DNA from: Denitratimonas tolerans
GTDB taxonomy: Bacteria > Pseudomonadota > Gammaproteobacteria > Xanthomonadales > Xanthomonadaceae
Reading direction: 5' to 3'
Length of the DNA: 64,000 nucleotides
Assembly: GCF_037203605.1 (NCBI RefSeq)
Contig: NZ_JBBDHC010000001.1
Coordinates: 226,444 to 290,443 of the forward strand
Below are positions 35,214 to 45,740 of the stretch, one piece after another (the stretch's first letter is position 1; every line of letters starts with the position of its first letter). Below the pieces are notes generated by a model that made no database searches, was not told where the DNA came from, and was given only the letters and a program-made list of their open reading frames with translations. Both the position numbers and the translations under genes were made by a program.

Positions 35214-36514
35214 GCGCCGCGAAGGGCCCGAGCCTGCCCACTCTGCTGATGGCGTTCGGATTCCCGCTTTTCATGCTGGCAGCCGTGGTCACGGGCTTTC
35301 TCATCGCCGCGCAGGGCGGGCCGGGCGCACTTTCGCCGCCCGGCGGGGATTCGTCATCCGTGGCCACGGATGACGAAACGCTTGCGCGCGGCGAATACCT
35401 GGCGCGGATCGGCGACTGCGTGGCCTGCCACACCGCACGCGGCGGCGAACCGCTGGCCGGCGGTCGCGCTTTCGCCACGCCGTGGGGCACGCTGTATTCG
35501 AGCAACCTGACCGCCGATGCGGAACACGGCATCGGCGGCTGGTCGGCCGGGCAGTTCCGCCACGCGCTGGCGCACGGGGTCGGCCGCAGCGGCCTGCTCT
35601 ATCCGGCCTTTCCGTTCGAGAGCTTCCAGCACCTGACGGCCGCCGATGCCGACGCGATGTTCGCCTGGCTGCGCAGCCAGCCCGCAGTGGCCACGTCGCC
35701 GCCGGAGAACACCCTCAGCGGCGTCCCGGGCTGGCGTCCGGCGCTGATCGGCTGGCGCATGCTCTTTTTCCGCCCCTGGGAGCTGCTGCCCGATCCGGCG
35801 CGCGGCGAGCGCTGGAACCGCGGCCGCTATCTGGCCGAAGGCATCGCGCACTGCACGATGTGCCACGGCGCGCGCAACGCCTTCGGTGCGATGGACCGCT
35901 CGCGCCGCTTCGTTGGCGGACGCATTTTCGGGCAGGGCTGGGTCGCGCCACCGCTCGACGGCCAATCGCTCGCCCACTGGAGCGTCGATGACCTGGCCGG
36001 CTATCTGCGCACCGGCGTGGCACCGCAGGCCGGCGCATTCGGCCCGATGGCCGAAGTGGTGGGCGCGAGCCTGCAATACCTCACGCCTGACGATGCCCGC
36101 GCCATCGCCGAATACATCCTCAGCCTGCCGCCGCTGCCGCAGCGCCCGGCCCCGCCCGCGCCGCCGGCACGCGACGGGATCGGCCCGGCCAGCACCGCGC
36201 TCTACCAAAAGCACTGCGCCGATTGCCACGGCCGCGACGGACGCGGCCGCGAGCGCGTGTTCCCGCCGCTCGACGGCAACCCGCAGGTCGTGGCGAACGA
36301 TCCGGTGAACCTGATCCGGGTCACGCTGTTCGGTGCCGCGGCACCGACCACCGCGGGCAATCCGGCCCCCCACTCGATGCCGCCCTTCACCGATCGCGTG
36401 TCCGAGGAGGAACTCCTCACCCTCATCAACCACGTGCGCGGCAGCTGGAGCAACGATGCCGGCGCGATCCGGCTCCACCAGCTGCGGGCCGCACGGGCGC
36501 TGCCGCTGGAGTGA
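35210..36514 (+). CDS. Membrane-anchored tri-haem cytochrome c (AdhB/GndC-like)
   Basis: This 434-residue protein has an uncleaved N-terminal membrane segment (about 12-35) and three cytochrome c domains with CVACH, CTMCH and CADCH. The layout matches the cytochrome subunit of membrane alcohol, gluconate or aldehyde dehydrogenases, which pass electrons to ubiquinone or oxidase. No dehydrogenase gene lies beside it. The GTG start overlaps the upstream stop (GTGA). The linker after the membrane helix is encoded by a 28-bp perfect palindrome (35350-35377). Confidence 0.88.
   Translation: MSAAKGPSLPTLLMAFGFPLFMLAAVVTGFLIAAQGGPGALSPPGGDSSSVATDDETLARGEYLARIGDCVACHTARGGEPLAGGRAFATPWGTLYSSNLTADAEHGIGGWSAGQFRHALAHGVGRSGLLYPAFPFESFQHLTAADADAMFAWLRSQPAVATSPPENTLSGVPGWRPALIGWRMLFFRPWELLPDPARGERWNRGRYLAEGIAHCTMCHGARNAFGAMDRSRRFVGGRIFGQGWVAPPLDGQSLAHWSVDDLAGYLRTGVAPQAGAFGPMAEVVGASLQYLTPDDARAIAEYILSLPPLPQRPAPPAPPARDGIGPASTALYQKHCADCHGRDGRGRERVFPPLDGNPQVVANDPVNLIRVTLFGAAAPTTAGNPAPHSMPPFTDRVSEEELLTLINHVRGSWSNDAGAIRLHQLRAARALPLE
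35350..35377. repeat. 28-bp perfect palindrome inside the cytochrome gene
   Basis: TTCGTCATCCGTGG is followed at once by its exact reverse complement CCACGGATGACGAA. It encodes a Ser/Asp/Thr-rich linker (SSSVATDDET) between the membrane anchor and first haem domain, a place where extra residues are harmless. The GTCATCCG core also occurs in the REP-like hairpin at 54521-54564. Probably an element captured within the coding sequence; origin not proven. Confidence 0.7.
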
Positions 36515-37132
36515 TCAGGCCGCCGCCGACACCGCGCGCGTGCAGAAGTCGCAGATCGCGCGCACCAGGCGCTCCTTGTCGCGCAGGGTCTTGCGGCTCG
36601 GGCCGATCGGGCCGACCAGGGCCTCGGTAAAGGCACCCACGATGCAGGCCGCGCCGGCATCGAGGTCCTGCCTGGGGAACTCGCCGCTGGCCACGCCGCG
36701 CTTGAGCACGGCCTTGAACACGTCGCCGAACCGCTTGCGCCCGCGGATGCGTTCGGCGTCCACTTCCGGTTCGGCCGGCTCGGCGATGAAGGCCCAGGCG
36801 AGGTTGGGGCCGGTCAGGGCGCGCCGCACGAAGGACGCCACCGCGGCTTCGAGCTGCGCGCGCGCGCCGGTTTGCACCGCGATCACATCACGCAGGATCT
36901 CGATCTCATGGTCCACGGCCTCGGTGAGCACCTCCACGAACAGCTCGGCCTTGGATGGGAAGTAGCGGTAGATGGTGCCGGTGGACACCTCCGCCTGCGC
37001 CGCCACCGCCGCGATCTGCGCATTGCGGAAGCCGCCTTCGGCGATCAGCCGCCGCGTCGCGCGCAGGATGCGCTCGCGGTTGCCGGCAAGGCGCTCTTCC
37101 ATCAGGCGGGTGCGGCGGTAGGCCATCGGCAT
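36515..37132 (-). CDS. TetR/AcrR-family repressor divergent from the leucine operon
   Basis: This 205-residue regulator has an N-terminal helix-turn-helix (about 20-65; VSTGTIYRYFPSKAELF) and a ligand domain. It is transcribed away from ivd, and a perfect inverted repeat lies between the two genes, so control of the ivd-liu operon and of itself is likely. An acyl-CoA of leucine breakdown would be a fitting inducer (inference). In many proteobacteria this operon is instead controlled by the MerR-type LiuR. The start at 37132 (MPMAYRRTRLMEERL) could also be the ATG two codons later. Confidence 0.88.
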   Translation of the reverse strand: MPMAYRRTRLMEERLAGNRERILRATRRLIAEGGFRNAQIAAVAAQAEVSTGTIYRYFPSKAELFVEVLTEAVDHEIEILRDVIAVQTGARAQLEAAVASFVRRALTGPNLAWAFIAEPAEPEVDAERIRGRKRFGDVFKAVLKRGVASGEFPRQDLDAGAACIVGAFTEALVGPIGPSRKTLRDKERLVRAICDFCTRAVSAAA

Positions 37133-37198
37133 TCCGGGATCAGGTTCGGGGGCATTCTACGGGAGCGCGACTTCGCCCCGCGTTCCGTCGCACGAAAA

Positions 37199-37216
37199 AA
37201 TGAATTACGATTCATT
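37199..37216. promoter_or_regulatory. Operator of the TetR/ivd divergent promoter
   Basis: AATGAAT (37199-37205) and ATTCATT (37210-37216) are perfect inverted arms around TACG. The site lies between the divergent TetR and ivd genes in the only AT-rich patch of the gap. Length and symmetry are usual for a TetR dimer site. Confidence 0.65.
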
Positions 37217-37231
37217 TCATTGGGCGGCGCG

Positions 37232-37250
37232 GGACAGGCGGCGCCTGTCC
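37232..37250 (+). other. Hairpin in the ivd leader
   Basis: GGACAGGCG and CGCCTGTCC are perfect 9-bp arms separated by one base. It lies 39 bp upstream of the ivd ATG and would be in the mRNA leader if transcription starts near the TetR operator. No T-run follows. Role unknown. Confidence 0.45.
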
Positions 37251-37289
37251 ACACATCCGGGCGGCCGGGCGGCCGCGGGGAGGATTCAG

Positions 37290-38456
37290 ATGTCGCACAC
37301 TGCATTCGACTTTGATCTTGGCGAAACCATCGACGCCCTGCGCGGGGCGGTGCGTGATTTCGCGCAGGCGCGCATCGCGCCGCTGGCCGAGGAAACCGAC
37401 CGCAGCAACCAGTTCCCCAATGCGCTGTGGCGCGAGCTGGGCGACATGGGCCTGCTGGGCCTGACGGTGGACGAGGAGTACGGCGGCACCAACCTGGGCT
37501 ACCTCGCCCACGTCGTGGCGATGGAGGAAATCTCGCGCGCCTCGGCCTCGATCGGCCTGTCCTACGGCGCGCATTCCAACCTCTGCGTGAACCAGCTGCG
37601 CAAGAACGGCAGCCCCGTGCAGAAGGCGAAGTACCTGCCGAAGCTTGTTTCCGGCGAACACGTCGGCGCGCTCGCCATGAGCGAGCCGGGCGCGGGGTCG
37701 GACGTGGTGTCGATGCGCCTTCGCGCCGAGCGCCGCGGCGATGCGTTCGTGCTCAACGGCAACAAGATGTGGATCACCAACGGCCCCGACGCCGACACCC
37801 TCGTGGTCTACGCCAAGACCGACGTCGCGGCCGGCTCCAAGGGCATCACCGCCTTCCTCGTGGAGAAGGGCTTCAAGGGTTTTTCCACCGCGCAGAAGCT
37901 CGACAAGCTCGGCATGCGCGGCTCCAACACCTGCGAACTGGTGTTCCAGGATTGCGAGGTGCCGGCGGAGAACGTGCTGGGCGAGGTGAACAAGGGCGTG
38001 CGGGTGCTGATGTCGGGGCTGGACTTCGAGCGCCTGGTGCTTTCGGGCGGGCCGCTCGGGATCATGGCGGCCTGCCTGGACGTCGCCCTGCCCTATTCGC
38101 GCGAACGCAAGCAGTTCGGCCGCTCCATCGCCGAGTTCCAGCTGATCCAGGGCAAGCTCGCCGACATGTACGTGGGCTTCAACGCCTGCCGCGCCTATGT
38201 CTATGCCGTCGCCCGCGCCTGCGACCGCGGCCAGACCACGCGCAAGGACGCCGCCGGTGCGATTCTCTACGCCGCCGAGAAGGCCACCTGGATGGCCGGC
38301 CAGACCATCCAGATCCTGGGCGGCAACGGCTACATCAACGACTACCCCGCCGGCCGCCTGTGGCGCGACGCCAAGCTCTACGAAATCGGCGCAGGCACCA
38401 GCGAGATCCGCCGCATGCTGATCGGCCGAGAGCTGTTCCAGGAGGGCCCGCGATGA
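37290..38456 (+). CDS. ivd: Isovaleryl-CoA dehydrogenase
   Basis: This 388-residue acyl-CoA dehydrogenase oxidises isovaleryl-CoA to 3-methylcrotonyl-CoA in leucine breakdown. The catalytic glutamate is in GLDFERLVLSGGPLG; its position there, rather than near the C-terminus, is diagnostic for isovaleryl-CoA dehydrogenases. ALAMSEPGAGSDVVSM, WITNGPDADTLVVYAKT and the C-terminal GAGTSEIRRMLIGREL agree. GGGGAGG precedes the ATG. The stop overlaps the ATG of the next gene (ATGA). It is the first gene of the operon (also called liuA). Confidence 0.96.
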   Translation: MSHTAFDFDLGETIDALRGAVRDFAQARIAPLAEETDRSNQFPNALWRELGDMGLLGLTVDEEYGGTNLGYLAHVVAMEEISRASASIGLSYGAHSNLCVNQLRKNGSPVQKAKYLPKLVSGEHVGALAMSEPGAGSDVVSMRLRAERRGDAFVLNGNKMWITNGPDADTLVVYAKTDVAAGSKGITAFLVEKGFKGFSTAQKLDKLGMRGSNTCELVFQDCEVPAENVLGEVNKGVRVLMSGLDFERLVLSGGPLGIMAACLDVALPYSRERKQFGRSIAEFQLIQGKLADMYVGFNACRAYVYAVARACDRGQTTRKDAAGAILYAAEKATWMAGQTIQILGGNGYINDYPAGRLWRDAKLYEIGAGTSEIRRMLIGRELFQEGPR

Positions 38457-40060
38457 CGGCGCTCACGTCCGCGCTGAATGCGGGCAGCGAAACCTTTCGC
38501 GCCAACGCCGCGGCGATGCGCGCCCAGACCGATGCGCTGGCCGAACTGGTGGCGAAGATCGCGCAGGGCGGCGGCGAAAAGGCGCGTGCGCGCCACGTCG
38601 GGCGCGGCAAACTGCTGGTGCGCGATCGCATCGACGCCCTGCTCGACCCGGGTTCGCCGTTCCTGGAAATCGCCCCGCTCGCCGGCCACGCGCTGTACGA
38701 GGACGCCGTACCCTGCGCGGGGCTGGTGGCCGGCATTGGCCGCATCGAGGGCGTGGAATGCGTGATCGTGGCCAACGACGCCACGGTCAAGGGCGGCACC
38801 TACTATCCGATCACGGTGAAAAAGCACCTGCGCGCGCAGGAAATCGCCGAACAGAACCGCCTGCCCTGCGTGTATCTGGTCGATTCCGGCGGCGCCTTCC
38901 TGCCGCTGCAGGACGAGGTGTTTCCCGACCGCGACCACTTCGGCCGCATCTTCTACAACCAGGCCACGCTTTCGGCGCAGGGCATCCCGCAGATCGCCTG
39001 CGTGATGGGCTCGTGCACCGCCGGCGGCGCCTATGTGCCGGCGATGAGCGATGAAACCGTCATCGTGAAGGAGCAGGGCACGATCTTCCTCGGCGGCCCG
39101 CCGCTGGTGAAGGCCGCCACGGGCGAGGACGTGAGCGCGGAAGATCTCGGCGGTGCCGACGTGCATACCCGCATTTCCGGCGTGGCCGACCACTTCGCCC
39201 GGGACGACCGCCACGCGCTGGCGCAGGTGCGCCGCATCGTCGCCAACCTCAACTGGGAAAAGCGCGGGCGACTCGCCGTGCGCGAGCCCGAGGCGCCGCT
39301 GTATCCGGCAGAAGATCTTTACGGCGTGATCCCGGCCGACACCCGCAAGCCCTTCGACGTGCGCGAGGTGATCGCGCGCCTCGTCGACGGCTCGCGCCTC
39401 GACGAGTTCAAGGCCCGCTACGGCACCACGCTCGTGACCGGCTTTGCGCACCTGCACGGCTACCCGGTCGGGATCGTCGCCAACAACGGCATCCTGTTCT
39501 CCGAATCCGCGCTCAAGGGCGCGCACTTCGTCGAACTGTGCGCCAAACGCGGCATCCCGCTGGTGTTCTTGCAGAACATCACCGGATTCATGGTGGGGCG
39601 CAAATACGAGAACGGCGGCATCGCGCGCGACGGCGCGAAGATGGTGATGGCGGTGGCTTGCGCGAAGGTGCCCAAGTTCACCGTGGTGATCGGCGGCAGC
39701 TTCGGTGCCGGCAACTACGGCATGTGCGGGCGCGCCTATTCGCCGCGCTTTTTGTGGATGTGGCCCAACGCGCGCATCGGCGTGATGGGCGGCGAGCAGG
39801 CCGCGAGCGTGCTGGCGCGGGTGCGGCGCGACGGCATCGAGGCCAAGGGCGGAGCCTGGCCGCAGGCCGAGGAAGACGCCTTCAAGACGCCGATCCGCGA
39901 GAAATTCGAGCACCAGAGCCACCCGTTCTATGCCAGCGCGCGGCTCTGGGACGATGGCGTGATCGATCCGGCCAAAACCCGCGAGACGCTCGCCCTCGCC
40001 CTCTCGGCCGCGCTCAACGCGCCGCTGGAATCAACCGACTTCGGCATTTTCAGGATGTAG
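38453..40060 (+). CDS. liuB: 3-methylcrotonyl-CoA carboxylase, carboxyltransferase (beta) subunit
   Basis: This 535-residue carboxyltransferase moves CO2 from biotin to 3-methylcrotonyl-CoA. Acyl-CoA site motifs include GGAFLPLQDEVFPDRDHFG, GSCTAGGAYVPAMSDE and GGSFGAGNYGMCGRAY, the last two forming the oxyanion holes. It pairs with the biotin-bearing subunit encoded at 40844. The start overlaps the ivd stop, and the next gene begins 4 bp after its own stop. The long open frame that extends upstream through ivd is an artefact. Confidence 0.95.
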   Translation: MTALTSALNAGSETFRANAAAMRAQTDALAELVAKIAQGGGEKARARHVGRGKLLVRDRIDALLDPGSPFLEIAPLAGHALYEDAVPCAGLVAGIGRIEGVECVIVANDATVKGGTYYPITVKKHLRAQEIAEQNRLPCVYLVDSGGAFLPLQDEVFPDRDHFGRIFYNQATLSAQGIPQIACVMGSCTAGGAYVPAMSDETVIVKEQGTIFLGGPPLVKAATGEDVSAEDLGGADVHTRISGVADHFARDDRHALAQVRRIVANLNWEKRGRLAVREPEAPLYPAEDLYGVIPADTRKPFDVREVIARLVDGSRLDEFKARYGTTLVTGFAHLHGYPVGIVANNGILFSESALKGAHFVELCAKRGIPLVFLQNITGFMVGRKYENGGIARDGAKMVMAVACAKVPKFTVVIGGSFGAGNYGMCGRAYSPRFLWMWPNARIGVMGGEQAASVLARVRRDGIEAKGGAWPQAEEDAFKTPIREKFEHQSHPFYASARLWDDGVIDPAKTRETLALALSAALNAPLESTDFGIFRM

Positions 40061-40064
40061 TGCG

Positions 40065-40843
40065 ATGACCCATGAACTGGTCCAGATCGAACGCGCCGGC
40101 AGCGTTGCCACGCTCTGGCTCAACCGGCCCGACAAGCACAACGCCTTCGACGAGCACCTGATCGCCGCGATCACCGAGGGCCTGCGCGCGCTGGGCGACG
40201 ACGCCACCGTGCGCGTCGTGGTGCTGGCCGGGCGCGGCAAGAGTTTTTCCGCCGGTGGCGATCTCGACTGGATGCGGCGCGCTGCCGGCTTCGGCTTCGA
40301 GCAGAACCTGGCCGACGCCAACGCGCTGGCGACGATGCTGCGCACCCTGGCCGAACTTCCGAAACCCACGATCGCGCGGGTGCACGGCGCGGCCCTGGGC
40401 GGCGGCATGGGCCTGGCCTGCGCCTGCGACATCGCGGTCGCGAGCGAGGCGGCAGTGTTCGCCACATCGGAAGTGCGCTTCGGCCTGATCCCGGCCACCA
40501 TCGGGCCGTATGTACTGCGCGCCATCGGCGCACGCCAGTGCCGGCGCTACTTCCAGAGCGCCGAGCGCATCGACGCCACCCGCGCGCTGCAGATCGGACT
40601 GGTGCATGAGGTCGTCGGCGCGGCCGCGCTCGACCCGAAGATCGCGGAAATCACCGCTTCACTGGCGGTCGGCGGCCCGCAGGCCCAGGCCCGCGCCAAG
40701 CGCTTCATCGCCGAGTTGTCCGATCGCCCCATCGATGCCGCGCTGGTGGCCGCAACCGCCGACGCCATCGCCCGCATTCGCGCCACCGACGAGGCGCGCG
40801 AAGGGCTGGCGGCATTCCTTGAAAAGCGCAAGGCAAGCTGGGC

Positions 40844-40847
<4 letters not shown>
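40065..40847 (+). CDS. liuC: Methylglutaconyl-CoA hydratase (enoyl-CoA hydratase family)
   Basis: This 260-residue crotonase-family enzyme has the oxyanion-hole segments GRGKSFSAGGDLDWMR and HGAALGGGMGLACACDIAVAS, and FGLIPATIGPYVLRAIG after them. Position between the two carboxylase subunits and ahead of HMG-CoA lyase gives the substrate, 3-methylglutaconyl-CoA; the sequence alone would only say crotonase. Its stop overlaps the next ATG (ATGA). Confidence 0.92.
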
Positions 40848-42840
<1,993 letters not shown>

Positions 42841-42844
<4 letters not shown>

Positions 42845-43752
42845 GCGCGAGCGATTTCGTCCGCATCGTCGAGGTCGGCCCGCGCGACGGGCTGCAGAAC
42901 GAGGCCGCCGAGGTTTCCACGGCCACCAAGATCGCCCTGATCGACCGGCTCTCGGCCTGCGGTTTTCCCGTGGTCGAAGCGACCAGCTTCGTCAGCCCCA
43001 GGTGGGTGCCGCAGATGGCCGATGCCGCCGCAGTACTGGGCGGCATCGCCCGGCGCGACGGCGCGCTCTATCCGGTGCTGGTGCCCAACGAGAAGGGTCT
43101 GGAGCGCGCGCTGGCGGCCGGGGTGCGCGAGATCGCGGTGTTCACCGCGGCATCGGACGCCTTCAACCGGCGCAACATCAACTGCGACATCGACGAATCC
43201 CTGCGCCGCCTCGCTCCCGTGGTCGCACGCGCGGTGGCCGATGGTCTGTGGGTACGCGGCTACATCTCCACCGTGCTGGGCTGCCCCTACCAGGGCCGGG
43301 TGCCGGTCAACGACGTGGTGCGCGTGGTCAAGGCGCTCGATGCGATGGGCTGTGCGGAAATATCGCTTGGCGACACCATCGGCGTCGGCACCGCGAAGAA
43401 GGCGCGCGCCATGCTGGAAGCCTGCGCCACCGAAGTGCCGATGGCGCGCCTTGCGGTGCACTTCCACGATACCTACGGGCAGGCGCTCGCCAACGTCTAC
43501 GCCTGCCTCGAGGCCGGCGTGCGCGTGGTGGATGCCTCGGTCGCCGGCCTGGGCGGCTGCCCCTATGCGCAGGGTGCCAGCGGCAATCTCGCCAGCGAGG
43601 ATCTCGTGTACCAGCTGCACGGGCTGGGCATGAACACCGGCGTGGAGCTCGACGCCCTGTGCGACACCGCGCGCTGGATCAACGCCGAACTTTCCCGCGA
43701 GCCGGCCAGCAAGCTGGCGCGCATCGCCAACGAACGGCGCTTCGCGGGCTGA
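42841..43752 (+). CDS. liuE: Hydroxymethylglutaryl-CoA lyase
   Basis: This 303-residue TIM-barrel enzyme splits HMG-CoA into acetyl-CoA and acetoacetate, the last step of the pathway. Metal and catalytic motifs are VGPRDGLQNE (Arg/Asp), HFHDTYGQALAN (metal His pair) and GLGGCPYAQGASGNLASED (catalytic Cys). The start overlaps liuD by ATGA. No acetoacetate CoA-transferase or acetoacetyl-CoA synthetase follows, so acetoacetate must be handled by genes elsewhere. Confidence 0.95.
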
Positions 43753-43803
43753 TCGCGCCTGCATCGCCGGCTCGCGCCGAATGGTGCGAACCGCCGATGC
43801 AGG

Positions 43804-44085
43804 TCACTGCGGAGTGCCGGTGCCCAGCAGGCGCGGTGCCGCCGGAAGCGTCAGCGACCAGCGCAGGCGCAGCGCGACGCGCTCGCGCCGTTCGCTTTCA
43901 TTCGGGCTGTCCGCCTGCGAGACCACGGCCTCATCCGACGGCGCATCGCACGGTGTCACCTGGATCATCGGACTGGACACACCCCGTGCGACGGTCTGGA
44001 TCGGCTGTCCGGTCATCGCCAGCGCCCCCAGGGCGATCACCGGAACGGCGAAACGCATGGCGAGGCGGAGAGTCAGGTGGTTCAT
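43804..44085 (-). CDS. Small secreted protein of unknown function
   Basis: This 93-residue product starts MNHLTLRLAMRFAVPVIALG, a good signal peptide with a likely cut near residue 26-32, followed by a polar chain with one cysteine (VTPCDAPSDEA) and a basic/hydrophobic end. AAGGA lies 9 bp before the ATG. It matches no family that I recognise. The gene is convergent with the leucine operon and stands alone. Real coding is supported by the ribosome site and signal peptide only. Confidence 0.5.
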   Translation of the reverse strand: MNHLTLRLAMRFAVPVIALGALAMTGQPIQTVARGVSSPMIQVTPCDAPSDEAVVSQADSPNESERRERVALRLRWSLTLPAAPRLLGTGTPQ

Positions 44086-44347
44086 GGCAGTGTCCTTGGT
44101 TCGTGCAATTCCATATCGGCATGAGCAAGCCCCATGCCAAGCTCCCACCCCCGTGAAATCAGGCCTTTGGCACTCACGGCCTCCGTCCGGACGTCCGGCT
44201 TCCCGGAGACTTCGTCCGCCGCCGGACGGTCGAGCGGCGGCGGGCAGGGGTTGGAATCCTCTCTGACGGAGGAAGGTTCCCGTCGTGACATTGGCATCGC
44301 GGGCGTACTGGCATCAAAATGGATGCTTGGCTGCGCGAGGGAAGAAC

Positions 44348-45667
44348 ATGAGCCTGAAAGAAGCACGCGTTCCCGACATCGGGGACCATTCGGACGTTCC
44401 GGTGATCGAACTGCTGGTATCGCCTGGCGATACCGTGAGCAAGGATCAGGGTCTGGTCACGCTGGAATCGGCCAAGGCCACGATGGAAGTGCCCTCGCCG
44501 TTCGCCGGCGTGGTCAAGGAGGTGAAGGTCAAGCTGGGCGACAGCGTGTCCGAAGGCGCGGTGGTGGCCATCATCGAAGCGGCCGACGAGGCACCCGCGG
44601 CGGTACCGAAGGCGGCCGCCGCGGCGGCACCCGAGCCGACTGCACCAGCGCCCGCCGCTCCCGCGCCTGCGGCATCCGCTCCTGCCGTGCAGCGGGCCGC
44701 GGAAACCGCCGCGCCGCGCAGCCCGCCCGTCAGCTTCGACGCCGATGCCGTGCTCCCCTCGAAGGTGCCCTACGCCACCCCGGCGGTGCGCCTGTTCGCG
44801 CGCGAGCTGGGCGTGGACCTCGCGCAGGTGCAGGGGCGTGGTCGAGATGGCCGCATCCTGCGTCAGGACGTACAGGATTTCGTCAAGGCGGCGATGACCG
44901 GCGGTGTCGTCGCTGCCGGCGGCGCGCCCGCGGGTGGTGGCCTGAACCTCCTGCCCTGGCCGAAGGTGGATTTCGCGAAGTTCGGCGAGGTCGAGGTCGA
45001 GCCGCTGTCGCGCATCAAGAAGATTTCCGGCGCGAACCTCGCGCGCAACTGGGCAATGATCCCGCACGTGACCCAGTTCGAGCAGGCCGACATCACCGAG
45101 ATGGAGGCATTCCGCAAGAAGCTGGGTGAAGAGAACAAGGATCTGCGCATCACCCCGCTGGTGTTCCAGATCAAGGCGGTGGTGTCCGCGCTCAAGCAGT
45201 TCCCGCAGTTCAACGCCTCGCTCGACGGCGACAACCTCGTCCTCAAGAAGTATTTCCACATCGGCATCGCGGTGGACACGCCCAACGGTCTGGTGGTGCC
45301 GGTGCTGCGCGACTGCGACCAGAAGGGCTTCCTGCAGCTGGCGGCGGAGCTGGGTGCGATCAGCAAGAAGGCGCGCGACGGCAAGCTCGGCCCGGCCGAC
45401 ATGAGCGGCGGCTGCTTTTCCATCTCCTCGCTCGGCGGCATCGGTGGCACCAGCTTCACGCCCATCATCAACGCGCCGGAAGTGGCGATCCTGGGCGTGT
45501 CGAAGGCCGCGATGCAGCCGGTGTGGAATGGCGAAAAGTTCAAGCCGCGGCTGATGCTGCCGCTGTCGCTGTCCTACGACCATCGCGTGATCGACGGTGC
45601 CGCCGCCGCCCGCTTCACCAGTTTCCTGGCCAGCCAGCTCGCCGACATCCGCCGCCTGCTGCTCTGA
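44348..45667 (+). CDS. aceF: Dihydrolipoyllysine acetyltransferase (pyruvate dehydrogenase E2)
   Basis: This 439-residue E2 has one lipoyl domain (about 1-80; lipoyl-lysine in TLESAKATMEVPSP), an Ala/Pro-rich linker (about 82-130), a subunit-binding domain (about 140-180; YATPAVRLFARELGVDL) and a catalytic domain ending with SYDHRVIDG (active-site His and Asp). It has one lipoyl domain, fewer than E. coli AceF (three). It is followed by lpd. E1 (aceE) is not adjacent, as in other xanthomonads (recalled). The ATG at 44348 is chosen by the family start. The 262 bp upstream hold the promoter region, but no clear element was found. Confidence 0.93.
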   Translation: MSLKEARVPDIGDHSDVPVIELLVSPGDTVSKDQGLVTLESAKATMEVPSPFAGVVKEVKVKLGDSVSEGAVVAIIEAADEAPAAVPKAAAAAAPEPTAPAPAAPAPAASAPAVQRAAETAAPRSPPVSFDADAVLPSKVPYATPAVRLFARELGVDLAQVQGRGRDGRILRQDVQDFVKAAMTGGVVAAGGAPAGGGLNLLPWPKVDFAKFGEVEVEPLSRIKKISGANLARNWAMIPHVTQFEQADITEMEAFRKKLGEENKDLRITPLVFQIKAVVSALKQFPQFNASLDGDNLVLKKYFHIGIAVDTPNGLVVPVLRDCDQKGFLQLAAELGAISKKARDGKLGPADMSGGCFSISSLGGIGGTSFTPIINAPEVAILGVSKAAMQPVWNGEKFKPRLMLPLSLSYDHRVIDGAAAARFTSFLASQLADIRRLLL

Positions 45668-45740
45668 TCGGCATTGCCCTGCGCGCGGCGCGCTGCCGCG
45701 CGCCCGCACACACGAAACACGCTAATTTTCAGGAGGCCCC

